A stretch of DNA of 29,036 bases from Saccoglossus kowalevskii (taxonomy: Eukaryota > Hemichordata > Enteropneusta > Harrimaniidae). The notes under the pieces were generated by a model. The model saw only the letters and a program-made list of their open reading frames with translations, did not search any database and was not told the origin of the DNA. The stretch is from assembly GCF_000003605.2 (NCBI RefSeq), contig NW_003138327.1:202428-231463 (forward strand), written 5' to 3'. Of this stretch, positions 1 to 8,928 are shown one piece after another. Both the position numbers and the translations under genes were made by a program. Within the stretch, counting starts at the first letter, position 1. Each line of letters begins with the position of its first letter.

Positions 1-110
1 GAGTCGAAAATTTGGAGGTAAATAAAACACCGAAACCCGGCAAATAAATAGGCGGTCAAATTTTTAGAGGGGTCGAAATTTTGGAGTTTTCGCGGTGTTA
101 ATTATTCCAT
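1..110. repeat. Short repeated box cluster, probable truncated MITE end
   Basis: Three near-identical boxes of about 17 bases, consensus GGTCGAAATTTTGGAGG, start near 3, 54 and 72. The segment AACACCGAAA near 25-34 is echoed in inverted form by TTTTCGCGGTGTT near 88-100. This looks like the inner and terminal part of a dispersed repeat cut by the window start. The full element cannot be seen, so its class is unknown. Confidence 0.4.
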
Positions 111-120
111 TTCAATGAAA

Positions 121-310
121 CTTAGTACAAAGATGCTCTAGGACAATGTACAAACCTAATTAGTTTGGGGTAAAAATCTGTTCATATTAATTCCCTAATA
201 AGCATAATAATTCATAATTTTTTGGTTCTGTTACATTGCGCAGACCTCATTAGTTTTACACTCAAATCTGGTCATATTAATTTTCTGATTTGCATAATTA
301 GTTTTCAGCT
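121..310. repeat. Degenerate 90-bp tandem duplication
   Basis: The segment around 140-215 (CAAACCTAATTAGTTT, then AATCTGTTCATATTAATT, then GCATAAT) recurs around 232-304 as CAGACCTCATTAGTTTT, AATCTGGTCATATTAATT and GCATAAT. The AATCTG anchors at 175 and 265 give a 90-bp period. Two diverged units are visible. No coding function is evident. Confidence 0.6.
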
Positions 311-1170
311 AAGTAATTTCGAATTATATTTAATGTGTCTCCAATACTCTCAGCACATGGGAGTTCTTTCTAAGCTTTCTTTGATTTTATTTATTCATCA
401 GAGCTAACAAAGTTGCGCCTAGCTTTAGCAACGCATGTCAACAACATTTTTTTGCCGGTCAGTCATATACATACAAAAAAGTTTAAAACACCCATTGCTA
501 GCACGGAAAAGGAATCAGGATGCAAAGCAAAGCTGTGTTGCTTTTCTAAAACCACTGTACAGATGATCATTATTGTTCTTACTCAATTATCTTATTATCG
601 TACTTATTCAGGTTATCTGTGTATTTCACACTCACACGATTCTAGATTTTGAATATTTATTTCCCTTGAATCCGAAAAATAGCGAATCACTGCTTTCTCT
701 TTCTACAACAAACCTTGTCTTTTATGTGTATATAGAAACTAGCAGTGCAAAGGTCAATACTGTGTAAAGTATAGCTGAAAGCAAAAACGTTCCAACAATG
801 TAACAGAAATCCTCTATACTTAAAGAATAATAGCACGGGTTGAATAGGTTCAGACATCGCTACTCTACGCTGACTGCATAGTTACACCGTCTACCGTGTT
901 GTTATAAAAATGGCTTGTTTAGACACATGTTTTTCAATGTTTTCAGGGAAACCAATTCATGGTATATGCGTGTGTGGGCTGACACTGCTTGTGATTCTGT
1001 TTCTTACTTATTATTTGATTCAAAATTGCTCCCTGTACTTTTTGTCAACAATACACAAGACTTGTTTGAGTGTCAAAGATAACTTACCAAAAAATGGTGG
1101 TCAAGACTTAATAGCTAATAGATAATTACCAATATGGTACGTTTATTTGGTTCGAAATTATTAATACAAT
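311..1170. other. Non-coding, nothing recognised
   Basis: AT-rich DNA with frequent stops in all frames. The open stretches here (60-80 codons) show no recognisable domain and no convincing splice-site pairing. One at 910-1125 has a hydrophobic centre but no other support. I see no structured repeat beyond short A/T runs. Confidence 0.6.
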
Positions 1171-1312
1171 TACTGTATTTGTTCTATTAGTAGCATAGAT
1201 GTGTCAATTGTCAAAATATGTCATATTTGAATGATTCAGCATAAAATAAATGCTCTTTCTGGCTTATGTGGACTTCTACTGAAGAGGCACGCATAATAGA
1301 GAAAATATGGTA
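1171..1312 (+). repeat. Family C MITE-like repeat, copy 1
   Basis: Starts TACTGTATTTGTTCTATTAG at 1171, continues with TAGCATAG and a GTCAAAATATGTCATATTTG block, and ends near GCATAATAGAGAAAATATGGTA. The start and the CAAAATA-CATATTT block match the copy at 27206, and the start also matches the copy at 20085. The ends form a weak inverted repeat around TCTATTA and carry TA at the edges. It looks like a short non-autonomous DNA transposon, but the boundaries are tentative. Confidence 0.45.
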
Positions 1313-3449
1313 TAGAAAATTATTGAAAATTGGTGAAATTTTGGCAGGTACTATTAAAGTATCCAAGGGTTATTCTATTGAAAAATTGTATAAATGGAAT
1401 TTGTGCAATAATGTACTATTTAGTTGGACATTTTTTTTGAGTAATATTACCAAGCACTTTTTGGTTCATTCTATTGGATAGAGCATGCTCTAAATAATCT
1501 GGATATCAGTGAAGACTTGAACTTCTGTATTCCAGGGGCACCAAATTTCAAGGCCAAAATGTCTTAAAAGTGTCCTTTGATTGATTGAAAATAGTGAAGG
1601 TTGTATTCCACATCAAGGCATTCAAGGTGGGGGGACATCTATGCATTCCGTGGTCTCCATGAATTTTGAACTCTGCAAAGTTCTTTACCTCTTTGTGCTC
1701 TTAGAAGGCCCTGCTAGTGAAATTGCTTTCCCAGCTATATGTATACAACATGTACTTCAGTATAAAAGTATATTACTACACAAATATACTTATAGGTACT
1801 TATATCCAACTTGTGGATCATTATAGTAAAATACCAGCTACTTTTTTACTGTATCCATGTATGCTAAAGAATTTTTGCAGTACTTCTTACTTTCCACTTA
1901 CATTCAAGACGAGTGACCCCTCTACTTGCCCATCATTCTCATCAAAATCAAAATCTAAATGAAATTTTAATAGTGTACATATAGCTCTCCTAATCACTCG
2001 TGTTACTGTCTTCTGAGTCATTTTCAGCTCAAAGGCTATTTTCAAAAAGGCATGGTACTGATGTACTTTGCTGAGTTGTTGAAATATGCAGATGGTCCTG
2101 TACAGTACCAGCATAATACATACCGACTGTGGTGCAAGTAGCAGTAAAACAACAACTACGTTATAGCCTAAATTTAGCATTCTATGTACTAGTAGTTAAT
2201 TCTTCAAAATTTTCACCAAAATATCATTAATACTAACTATAATTAAATGCTAAATTGAAACCTGATTGGAAATAATAAAGAATATACAGAAAAAATATTT
2301 CTAATAATATATTTTGAAAATGAGGATTATGAATTGATCACATTGCTTGCATTCATCCACATACCTACATTAATCAAGTTCAAACTCAACACAAACATCA
2401 GAAATTGAATCAGACATATGCACATGCATTTGTTTTATGATTTGATTCAAAATGGCTGAATGGTAATTATTTTTAGACTAAAGATGCATCACACTTTTTC
2501 ACTACATGTATTCCCAAACTTGGTATACATACATTGTATACAATAGAACCTTAATGCACATCATCCTATTTTTTGGATTGGGTTCAAATGACCAACTGGC
2601 GGCCATTTGTATGAAATAATGTAGTTCGGATCCATATTTCTGACAAGCCTGGACTAATTAAATTCAAACTTCTCATGTCCGTCTGACATCATATTGAACA
2701 TAAGCATGTGCCGATGGCTGAATGACAGCCGTTTTATGCCTGAAAACATGAATATAACTCTTGTCATATAAATAATGCAACAATATTAAGCCTTTGTGGA
2801 ACAATATTCCAGTTATTGGTTGGATAATTTGGTTCAAATCTGTTGAATAACAAAAGTTGTTGAAATGTACGATACCATGTATTTTGAGAGATTGCATGTA
2901 CATATGCAACATACAATGTACAGCTATTTTGTTTACACATGCACTGAAATGTACTCTTTCATTAAAAACAACAGAGACCATGTTATAACATGAAATTGAT
3001 CACTACTATGCATGCATTTTTATTGCTCAGTCACCAAACTCAGAACATATGATTACAGTATTACGATGTCATTTACGGACATCCAGAAAATTCAGCACCA
3101 TTAAAAACACTCACCTTTGCCTTGAAAAAGAAAACTGTTATGAAATATTCATGACTTGTAAATGAGAACGTGATCCGACCACCTGCGGTGATTTCCTACA
3201 ATTGTACTTTTTAAAATCTATTAAAACCGAACAAGATACACTATAAAGCATCATGCTTTTTTGTCGGACACTCAGAACCTGCAGGTGATGTCTTAAAAAG
3301 TGGCCTAGATACAGGGCTTTTTTATTTGTTCTTGCAACATTGAGGTGTGTCAAGATATCTGAGAATATTGTTACCTAATTTTATTACTACAAGATGAATT
3401 GGTGTTTTAGTGACACTGTACATTTTAGCTCCATACCACCTACATTGTG
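1313..3449. other. Non-coding, weak repeat only
   Basis: No convincing exon. A 97-codon open stretch at 1887-2180 (minus) and a 102-codon one at 2673-2981 (minus) have no domain signature and look like chance openings. A weak direct similarity links about 2371-2470 with about 2650-2735: both have a TTCAAACT segment, a CATCA plus ATTGAA segment, and later ATGGCTGAATG. This hints at an old duplicated repeat about 280 bp apart. Confidence 0.5.
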
Positions 3450-3451
3450 TA

Positions 3452-3659
3452 TTGTAAAATGACTAATTTTCACTGGGTTGAAATTTCGCTGATTTACAAT
3501 ATCAGGCATATTCGGTGGGTTTTAAATTCACGGTTTTATCATTTAGATGTGTTCTATGCTAAATTTTACATATTCGCTGGGTTTTAATTAATTTAGCGCA
3601 TTTTCCAGTCAGTGACATAAGCAAAATTAAAACCCAGTGAATAATTAATCCCTTTACAG
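3452..3659 (+). mobile_element. Family B MITE, intact copy (TA target duplication)
   Basis: A 208-bp element flanked by TA at 3450-3451 and 3660-3661. The left end reads TTGTAAAATGACTAATTTTC (first base C in the other copy) and then ACTGGGTTG. The right end, reverse-complemented, begins CTGTAAAGGGATTAATTATT followed by CACTGGGTTTTAATTTTGC. The termini are therefore an imperfect inverted repeat of about 38 bp. There is no coding capacity. Size, TIRs and TA duplication fit a non-autonomous Tc1/mariner-type element. The second copy at 23726-24143 is interrupted by another transposon, so this one serves as its pre-insertion reference. Confidence 0.85.
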
Positions 3660-3661
3660 TA

Positions 3662-3893
3662 TTTAACTATACATGTGTATATGCAATTAATTTGATGGAG
3701 GGTCCCCTGCATGGATTCTATACACTATACCCCTGTTCCCATACTCTACAAAGTGAATTCACAATACCGTATTTTCTCTATTATTTTTTGTTCATGTCTA
3801 TGTAAATTTATAGGAGTTTCTATGAACAAGAGTATGAGTGGGTAATATGCGTCTTCATTTCGACGATTACTGACTAAATAAAAAATTAAAAAT
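3662..3893. other. Non-coding, nothing recognised
   Basis: Short AT-rich spacer between the family B MITE and the hairpin. It contains a GTGAATTCAC palindrome near 3752, which recalls the AATTCAC ends of the following hairpin. No other structure was seen. Confidence 0.4.
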
Positions 3894-3968
3894 AATTCAC
3901 AATTAGAGTAAACCATCAACTCAGCCATGATCCATGCCTGAGTTGATGGTCTACTCTAATTGTGAATT
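3894..3968. repeat. Strong hairpin, 31-bp arms with one mismatch
   Basis: Left arm 3894-3924 starts AATTCACAATTAGAGTA and ends ATCAACTCAG. Right arm 3938-3968 is its reverse complement except for one base (T versus C), with a 13-base loop CCATGATCCATGC. Transcribed in either direction, this would fold into a stem of about 31 pairs. It could be a precursor-miRNA-like hairpin, a fold-back transposon remnant or a recent inverted duplication. The sequence alone does not decide. No flanking target duplication is obvious. Confidence 0.8.
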
Positions 3969-4494
3969 AGTGATGCCACTTGGCACCTCTTTCCTACATT
4001 GATCAATAAATTTGGTTGTCTTCCTAACATCTAATATCCAAACATAGAAGCAGTTAAAGTTTATAGTGTAAAGTAAAACCTGTTAAACCAAACAAAAAAT
4101 TGTCAAAGCCAAACACATCCATGTGTTTCAATTCCTATTCCTTACATGTAGCTTTATAAACGTCATAGCTAAGTTGCATGAACTTCAGCGAAGAATTGCT
4201 TTGAAAAAAGAAAAGCAAACAATTATATGAACACTTGAGGGCACTCTTTAAAAGTTTAGAGATATTTTGAAAATATTATAGTTGTACAGCTTGTTAGTTG
4301 TAGTTGCTGTTCATTTCGTGTAGATGTTTAAAGTCTTTGATTTTGTTTAGACTTTTCATACAATACATACAATTTGATGTAATAGGGTAATTTCCTGTAA
4401 ACCATTTAATTTGCACTATTTTTTATGATTTTGCAATATTATGCTTTTGTAATGACAACTGTATGGGTTTCATGCTTACTAACAAATGTAACTC
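3969..4494. other. Non-coding, nothing recognised
   Basis: AT-rich DNA with no exon candidate and no repeat recognised beyond simple A/T runs. Confidence 0.5.
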
Positions 4495-4590
4495 CAGTGG
4501 GCCTCTCTCAGATTTGTTTATTTAGTGATGACATCTTCAAATTTCCAATTTTGAAAAATATTTTTGGTAAGAAATTTTATTTTCAAGTTC
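4495..4590 (+). repeat. Solitary diverged unit of the 157-bp repeat
   Basis: The block GTGGGCCTCTCTCAGATTTG, followed by TTTATTTAGTGATGACATCTTCAA and a TTTTGAAAAATATTTTTGGTAA segment, matches the core of the tandem array at 28488-29036 (GACCTCTCTCAGATTTGTTC, TGATG, TCTTCAATTCTCTAATTTTG). A single decayed unit is present. The open frame crossing it is a by-product of the repeat, not a gene. Confidence 0.7.
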
Positions 4591-5050
4591 AGTATGTACT
4601 GATGGCTTCCACTATGGGAAATTAAAATAGAATGTTAACCTAAGATTATTTTTGTTAGATTATTATCTGTCTATTATGTTATTGGCTGATTAATTAAAAT
4701 ATAGCTTTCAAAACAATGACATGTGTTTTTGTTTTTAATTAACAAAAATTGATTTTTACATCCTATAAAAACATCCAATTCACTTTTTTTCCTACTGAGT
4801 GTTTGCTCCTTGTAGTCCAGCACTGAAAAATACAAAAAAGTAGAATTTTGGGTTTCAAAGCAAAAAAAAACGTGTACAGCATCCTTAATATGCTATTCTC
4901 AATTGTGTTATTATGACTATATGGAATCCATGTCTTTAATTCACTCTGTATACAGGACCTCTTTGTTACTGTGGTCTTGTGAAGTGTACATCACTGACAG
5001 CAAAAATATATATAGGTGCTTGCTATGTATTTCTCCTATAAAGTATGTGT
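4591..5050. other. Non-coding, nothing recognised
   Basis: AT-rich spacer with poly-A and poly-T runs (for example near 4862-4870) and no exon or repeat that I can support. Confidence 0.5.
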
Positions 5051-5052
5051 TA

Positions 5053-6181
5053 CAGCAATTCCAGGCACTGATTTGACGCTGAAGTAGTGCTAGATGTTGA
5101 TAACTTACTACAATAGGTTACATACTTTGTTTTCACATTTACAGAAGTTGTTACAAATAGTGCAGACAGCATGTCTGCAATTTGAAGCGCCCTGGATGAA
5201 AGCTCCGCCCATAAAAGTGGCAGTACATTAGTTTTGAATTTCTCCTCCAATAAACGATCGAGGCTCTCAACTTAGTTTTGTACTTCAATTTGCGTCACAT
5301 GTTATTTCAGTGAGAGGGCGCATACAGTGGTGGCACTGAAAAGAACAATATTTTACAGAACCAGCTGATCGACTGATCATGACAGAATTATTGATCAAAG
5401 TGCATTCATTATTACTATGGAAATATCCGTATCACGTCGATGTATATAACTGAAAACCGCCTGCAACAAATGTCCTATAAAGACGGCATCCAGTATATCA
5501 ATAATGAAATTGAATACATAAGTAGAATGGGTGTTATTCGATTATTAGTTCTTGACGATGAGAACCAAAAGGCTGATGTGCCACCAAATAATCGCTTTAA
5601 AAAGCTTATCACTGGCAACACACGATCACACATCGGGGAGGGTTTTTGTCGAATTTCCCGTCCGTAAATGCGCGGTCGCAATGTTTTATAATATTCGACA
5701 TAGTCTATAACGTTGTCAGATTCCTGGCAGGATACTCTCGGTGGTAACAAACTGTTTGACGATATTATAAGCTGTCTGCTTTGAAACACCATTTCCATCT
5801 CTAATCTCAGCAAATGACAGTCCACGGAAATACAAATCGACAACATTTGTTCTCACTTCAACTGGTTTTTTGACTCCTTGCTTCTCCATCGTGGTGCTTA
5901 AACAACTTGGACGAATGCCGATTTGTAGACTCAAACTACACGATGACCGACCAAAAGCGAATGAAAGACATACGCGCCTCAAAGTCTAGGTGTACCTGAC
6001 TTTGTAACAAAAATAGAAAACATTGTGGGCAATATCTGTCAATCATTCCTCTGATTTGCAGTCAATGTTTATATTTCTAGTTACAACTTCTGTAAAATTG
6101 AAAACAAAGTGTGTAACCTACTGTAGTAAGTTATCAACATCTAGCACTACTTCAGCGTCAAATCAGTGCCTGGAATTGCTG
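5053..6181 (-). mobile_element. TA-flanked DNA transposon with 103-bp terminal inverted repeats, internally deleted
   Basis: The element begins CAGCAATTCCAGGCACTG after a TA at 5051-5052 and ends with the reverse complement CAGTGCCTGGAATTGCTG before a TA at 6182-6183. Counting the TAs, the inverted repeats run 5051-5153 and 6081-6183. Reading inward, I count about five mismatches in 103 positions, and the first 62 positions are identical. The TA target duplication points to the Tc1/mariner superfamily. The 1129-bp interior holds, on the minus strand, a broken paired-type DNA-binding region of a transposase (5580-5889). The 5154-5579 interval is too short and shows no DDE/D catalytic domain, so this copy cannot supply its own transposase. 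It is best read as a deletion derivative, possibly mobilised in trans. Confidence 0.9.
5580..5889 (-). pseudogene. Paired-domain (Pax-like) transposase N-terminal fragment, frameshifted
   Basis: Reading leftward from an ATG at 5889 (MEKQGVKKPVEVR...), the first half resembles a PAI-type helix-turn-helix: VVDLYFRGLSFAEI, then GVSKQTAYNIVKQF, then a PGI end. Frame one hits a stop at 5716-5718. From about 5720 a second frame carries the RED-like half: NVIDYVEYYKTLRPRIYGRE, IRQK, then CDRVLPVISFLKRLF. The last part recalls the Pax pattern VCD-VPSxSxINRI. A paired domain normally has a short linker between its halves, and it is almost absent here, so a small out-of-frame deletion at the junction is likely. 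Downstream residues to a stop at about 5475 look non-homologous, and the catalytic domain is missing. Family assignment is from pattern recognition. The fragment lies inside the 5053-6181 transposon. Confidence 0.75.
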
Positions 6182-6183
6182 TA

Positions 6184-8795
6184 AAATATACTGATGATCG
6201 CATACAATGAATGTGATATCACAGCTTACCACATCTACAGTGCAGTTAAAGTGGATTCTGTGTTACACCAATGTCACTTCACACATACATGCTGAAAGTT
6301 TCACACTCATTATTTAGTTGTTAATGAGTGACTGATGTGTGTGTGGCGCCACAGTGTGTTTTGAAAACAAAATATTATTTTTTTCTTAAAATAAGATAAA
6401 CATAAGTTAAAAAGACAATAATACGCGGCCAAATACAAAACAACCAAATTTATTTTGGGGTGCATTACATAACAGATTTTAAATATTTTTGGTGACAGGA
6501 CTGCCTGTGACGTTAAATGTTCCTATTGTCTCTATTGTGTTTTTCTGTGTATTGCAAACAATACATGTGCAGTGCATTTCAATGAAGAAACATCTTTGAC
6601 ACTAAACAATTCTCACTGTTATTTGGGTGTACGAAAAAATATTTTTCAAACCAGCTCAGAAACTTACTATTATAACAATGACGTTGTTTGATTCATGGTA
6701 CCTTTATCCCCCTTCTCCAATTTGACGTTGTGATTACAAATCGTGTCGGCTCTTGATTATCTACTGCTACTTAGAAAATAATTTGTATTCAACCCTGAAA
6801 AAATTATCAGACTTTTATCAGTACAGTTTTTACTTTTGCTGCCCTCTAGTGTTGATAATATGTAGGCTGGATATATTAGGAAATATATGTATGATTACTC
6901 TATGTATTGGGTATCATATGTGAAGAAATTTGTTCTGTAACAGGGTGCTAAATCTTATATAACTGCTGGGACTGGCTTTTATTTGTCAAGCCTTTTGTCT
7001 TCCTGAGGAGGTCTGTTTCTTTGTGTACTATGCTCTGAATAACTGTCACATACTGTGAATGTTAGCCAATAGGATTGAGTGTTGTACGTACAACAAATGC
7101 CACATATGTTACCAATACAGTGACGCTGCTGTGTTTCCATTCAGGATTTGTATTCGTATGTGTAGGATATTCTGTGTCTTAGTGCTGTGTGTCGCATTGT
7201 TAGGTAGGTCGAGTGATCGTTCTCTGGGGATTCGTTTGAGTCATGGCTTAATACCTGCATGTATTTGAGATAATTACTTTGCACTGATGAACTTCAATGT
7301 CACGCAATGGTATTGATGTACAACCCAATACAATGGTGACCGTCACTTGTACATGCAGGTGGACTTGTAGTAGAGTGAGCTACGCCAAGGAATATCACCG
7401 GCTGTCATGAGAAATAAACCAGAATCTTATGAGCTACTGGATTAATTATCAGCAAACATAACCAGGCAAGTATGGTCCAGAAAGAACACATCAGTTTTTA
7501 AGTGGTGTGTGTATTCAACGCAATGGATGCCGACTCCCTCAAGATAATGCTTTATTTCACCGTTAACTGTTACTTCCTTACATCACTGGCTTTGTAGGAG
7601 TGTTTTTTTACATTAATCAAGAGTTTGTGATTGGCTCATATAATGAGAAACAGATGAATGGGTCTTCAGTGAATTGGTGCTAATTAACCTTTGTATCCAC
7701 AAGTACAAGTACTTCTGTTGTGTTTATTTTCATATCAGCAATTCCTGCACTGTTACAGTTCTATATGTTTATAGTGCCTTTGCATCAGCTATTTCATGAG
7801 GACTTGTCATCCACTCTCTGAAACTCTGTGATGCTATCACCTCTAATAGCTCATACTTTCATATGCCAGTGAGGAGATCTATCGCGTAATAACCAAGCGG
7901 TGTTCTAACATGAAGCTGTTTTATTGACAAGCACCCATGGTTGAGAATTTGACTTTTTTCCAGAGAGGTTCACATATCCGATGGAGTGTATATCCTAAAT
8001 TGTTACTGCAATATAATGCTAATTCATGATCTCAGGAACTGCAGATCACCGGGACATTTTGATCTACTGGATTTATCACATGAGGTCTGTTCAAGCCTCC
8101 CCATCTGTACGTTTTCGCAAACCATATGTTGTTTTGTTTGAACCCAAGGTCTTATTTATAAACTGTGCAATATTCTAGTCAGACAGACATTCAATGACCT
8201 GTGCTGTACCGACAATTAATGGAATAAATCACGTCGATCGAAATTTAGACGGATATAACAGTATAAGAAAAAAATTCAATCTGGGGGGAAGAATACAATC
8301 CAATAAAGTCAGATTAACTAAATGATGACTTTACAAACCAAGGACTTGTATGCAGTGAATACTGGCGGAAAAAGACAAGCTCGTTCTGTTTGCAGTCTGG
8401 ATGCTGAGAATCTACGACAGCTGTCATCTGTGCTAAGCGTGTGGGTATCCTCTTTGTTTATTATATTACCTATTACTGTTATCAAATCAATCTTGTATTG
8501 TGATTGACATCCCCTTTTATATAAAGTTGACCTGGCTAGGTGTTCTAATCTACAAATTGTATAAATTGGTTCCTCTACATGTATAGATATTATAAATAAA
8601 CAGGATAGATTAAAAAATTTATTATTCCACAGCATTTTAAAATTGATGACTTTACCTTTATAATGGCATTTCCAGAAATAATTTATTTAATTCACGCCTA
8701 GTTACTGAAATGCAAGTTGTCTGTCATTATAACCATAAATTGCTGCAAGCGTGGGAAACGTGACAATGTGGCTTAAAACACGATAAGAAAATTCT
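6184..8795. other. Long non-coding stretch
   Basis: No exon or known transposon recognised. A 9-bp inverted repeat, CACTCATTA (6304-6312) and TAATGAGTG (6322-6330), could form a small stem. The 69-codon open stretch at 7059-7268 has some cysteines and a hydrophobic patch but no domain match. About 7000-8300 is slightly richer in G and C than its surroundings. Confidence 0.5.
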
Positions 8796-8928
8796 TAGTG
8801 TTGATTGGGCTTGTTTACTATGTATCTTAACATGCCTCAGTTTGTTTTTCACTAGATTGACTCGTCATTTTCAATCAACACTACATGAAGTTTTCAAATT
8901 GACGCTTGGTTGATATACGAGGCATGCT
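8796..8928. repeat. Overlapping short inverted repeats
   Basis: TAGTGTTGATTG at 8796-8807 is perfectly complementary to CAATCAACACTA at 8872-8883. CATGCCTC near 8831-8838 is complementary to GAGGCATG near 8921-8928. The two pairs interlock rather than nest. This may be the remains of a small fold-back element. No target duplication is evident. Confidence 0.45.

Noticed and set aside
1149..1160. GGTTCGAAATT resembling a tRNA B box
   Set aside because: No A box at the correct distance upstream and no cloverleaf potential, unlike the 12330-12387 region.
1887..2180. 97-codon minus-strand open frame with a hydrophobic N-terminus
   Set aside because: No domain signature, no splice or promoter context, and a length expected by chance in this much DNA.
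5440..5667. 75-codon plus-strand open frame inside the transposon
   Set aside because: It is antisense to the transposase fragment, whose minus-strand reading has the recognisable paired-type motifs.
6304..6330. 9-bp inverted repeat CACTCATTA / TAATGAGTG
   Set aside because: A stem this short is expected by chance several times in 29 kb, and nothing around it supports a function.
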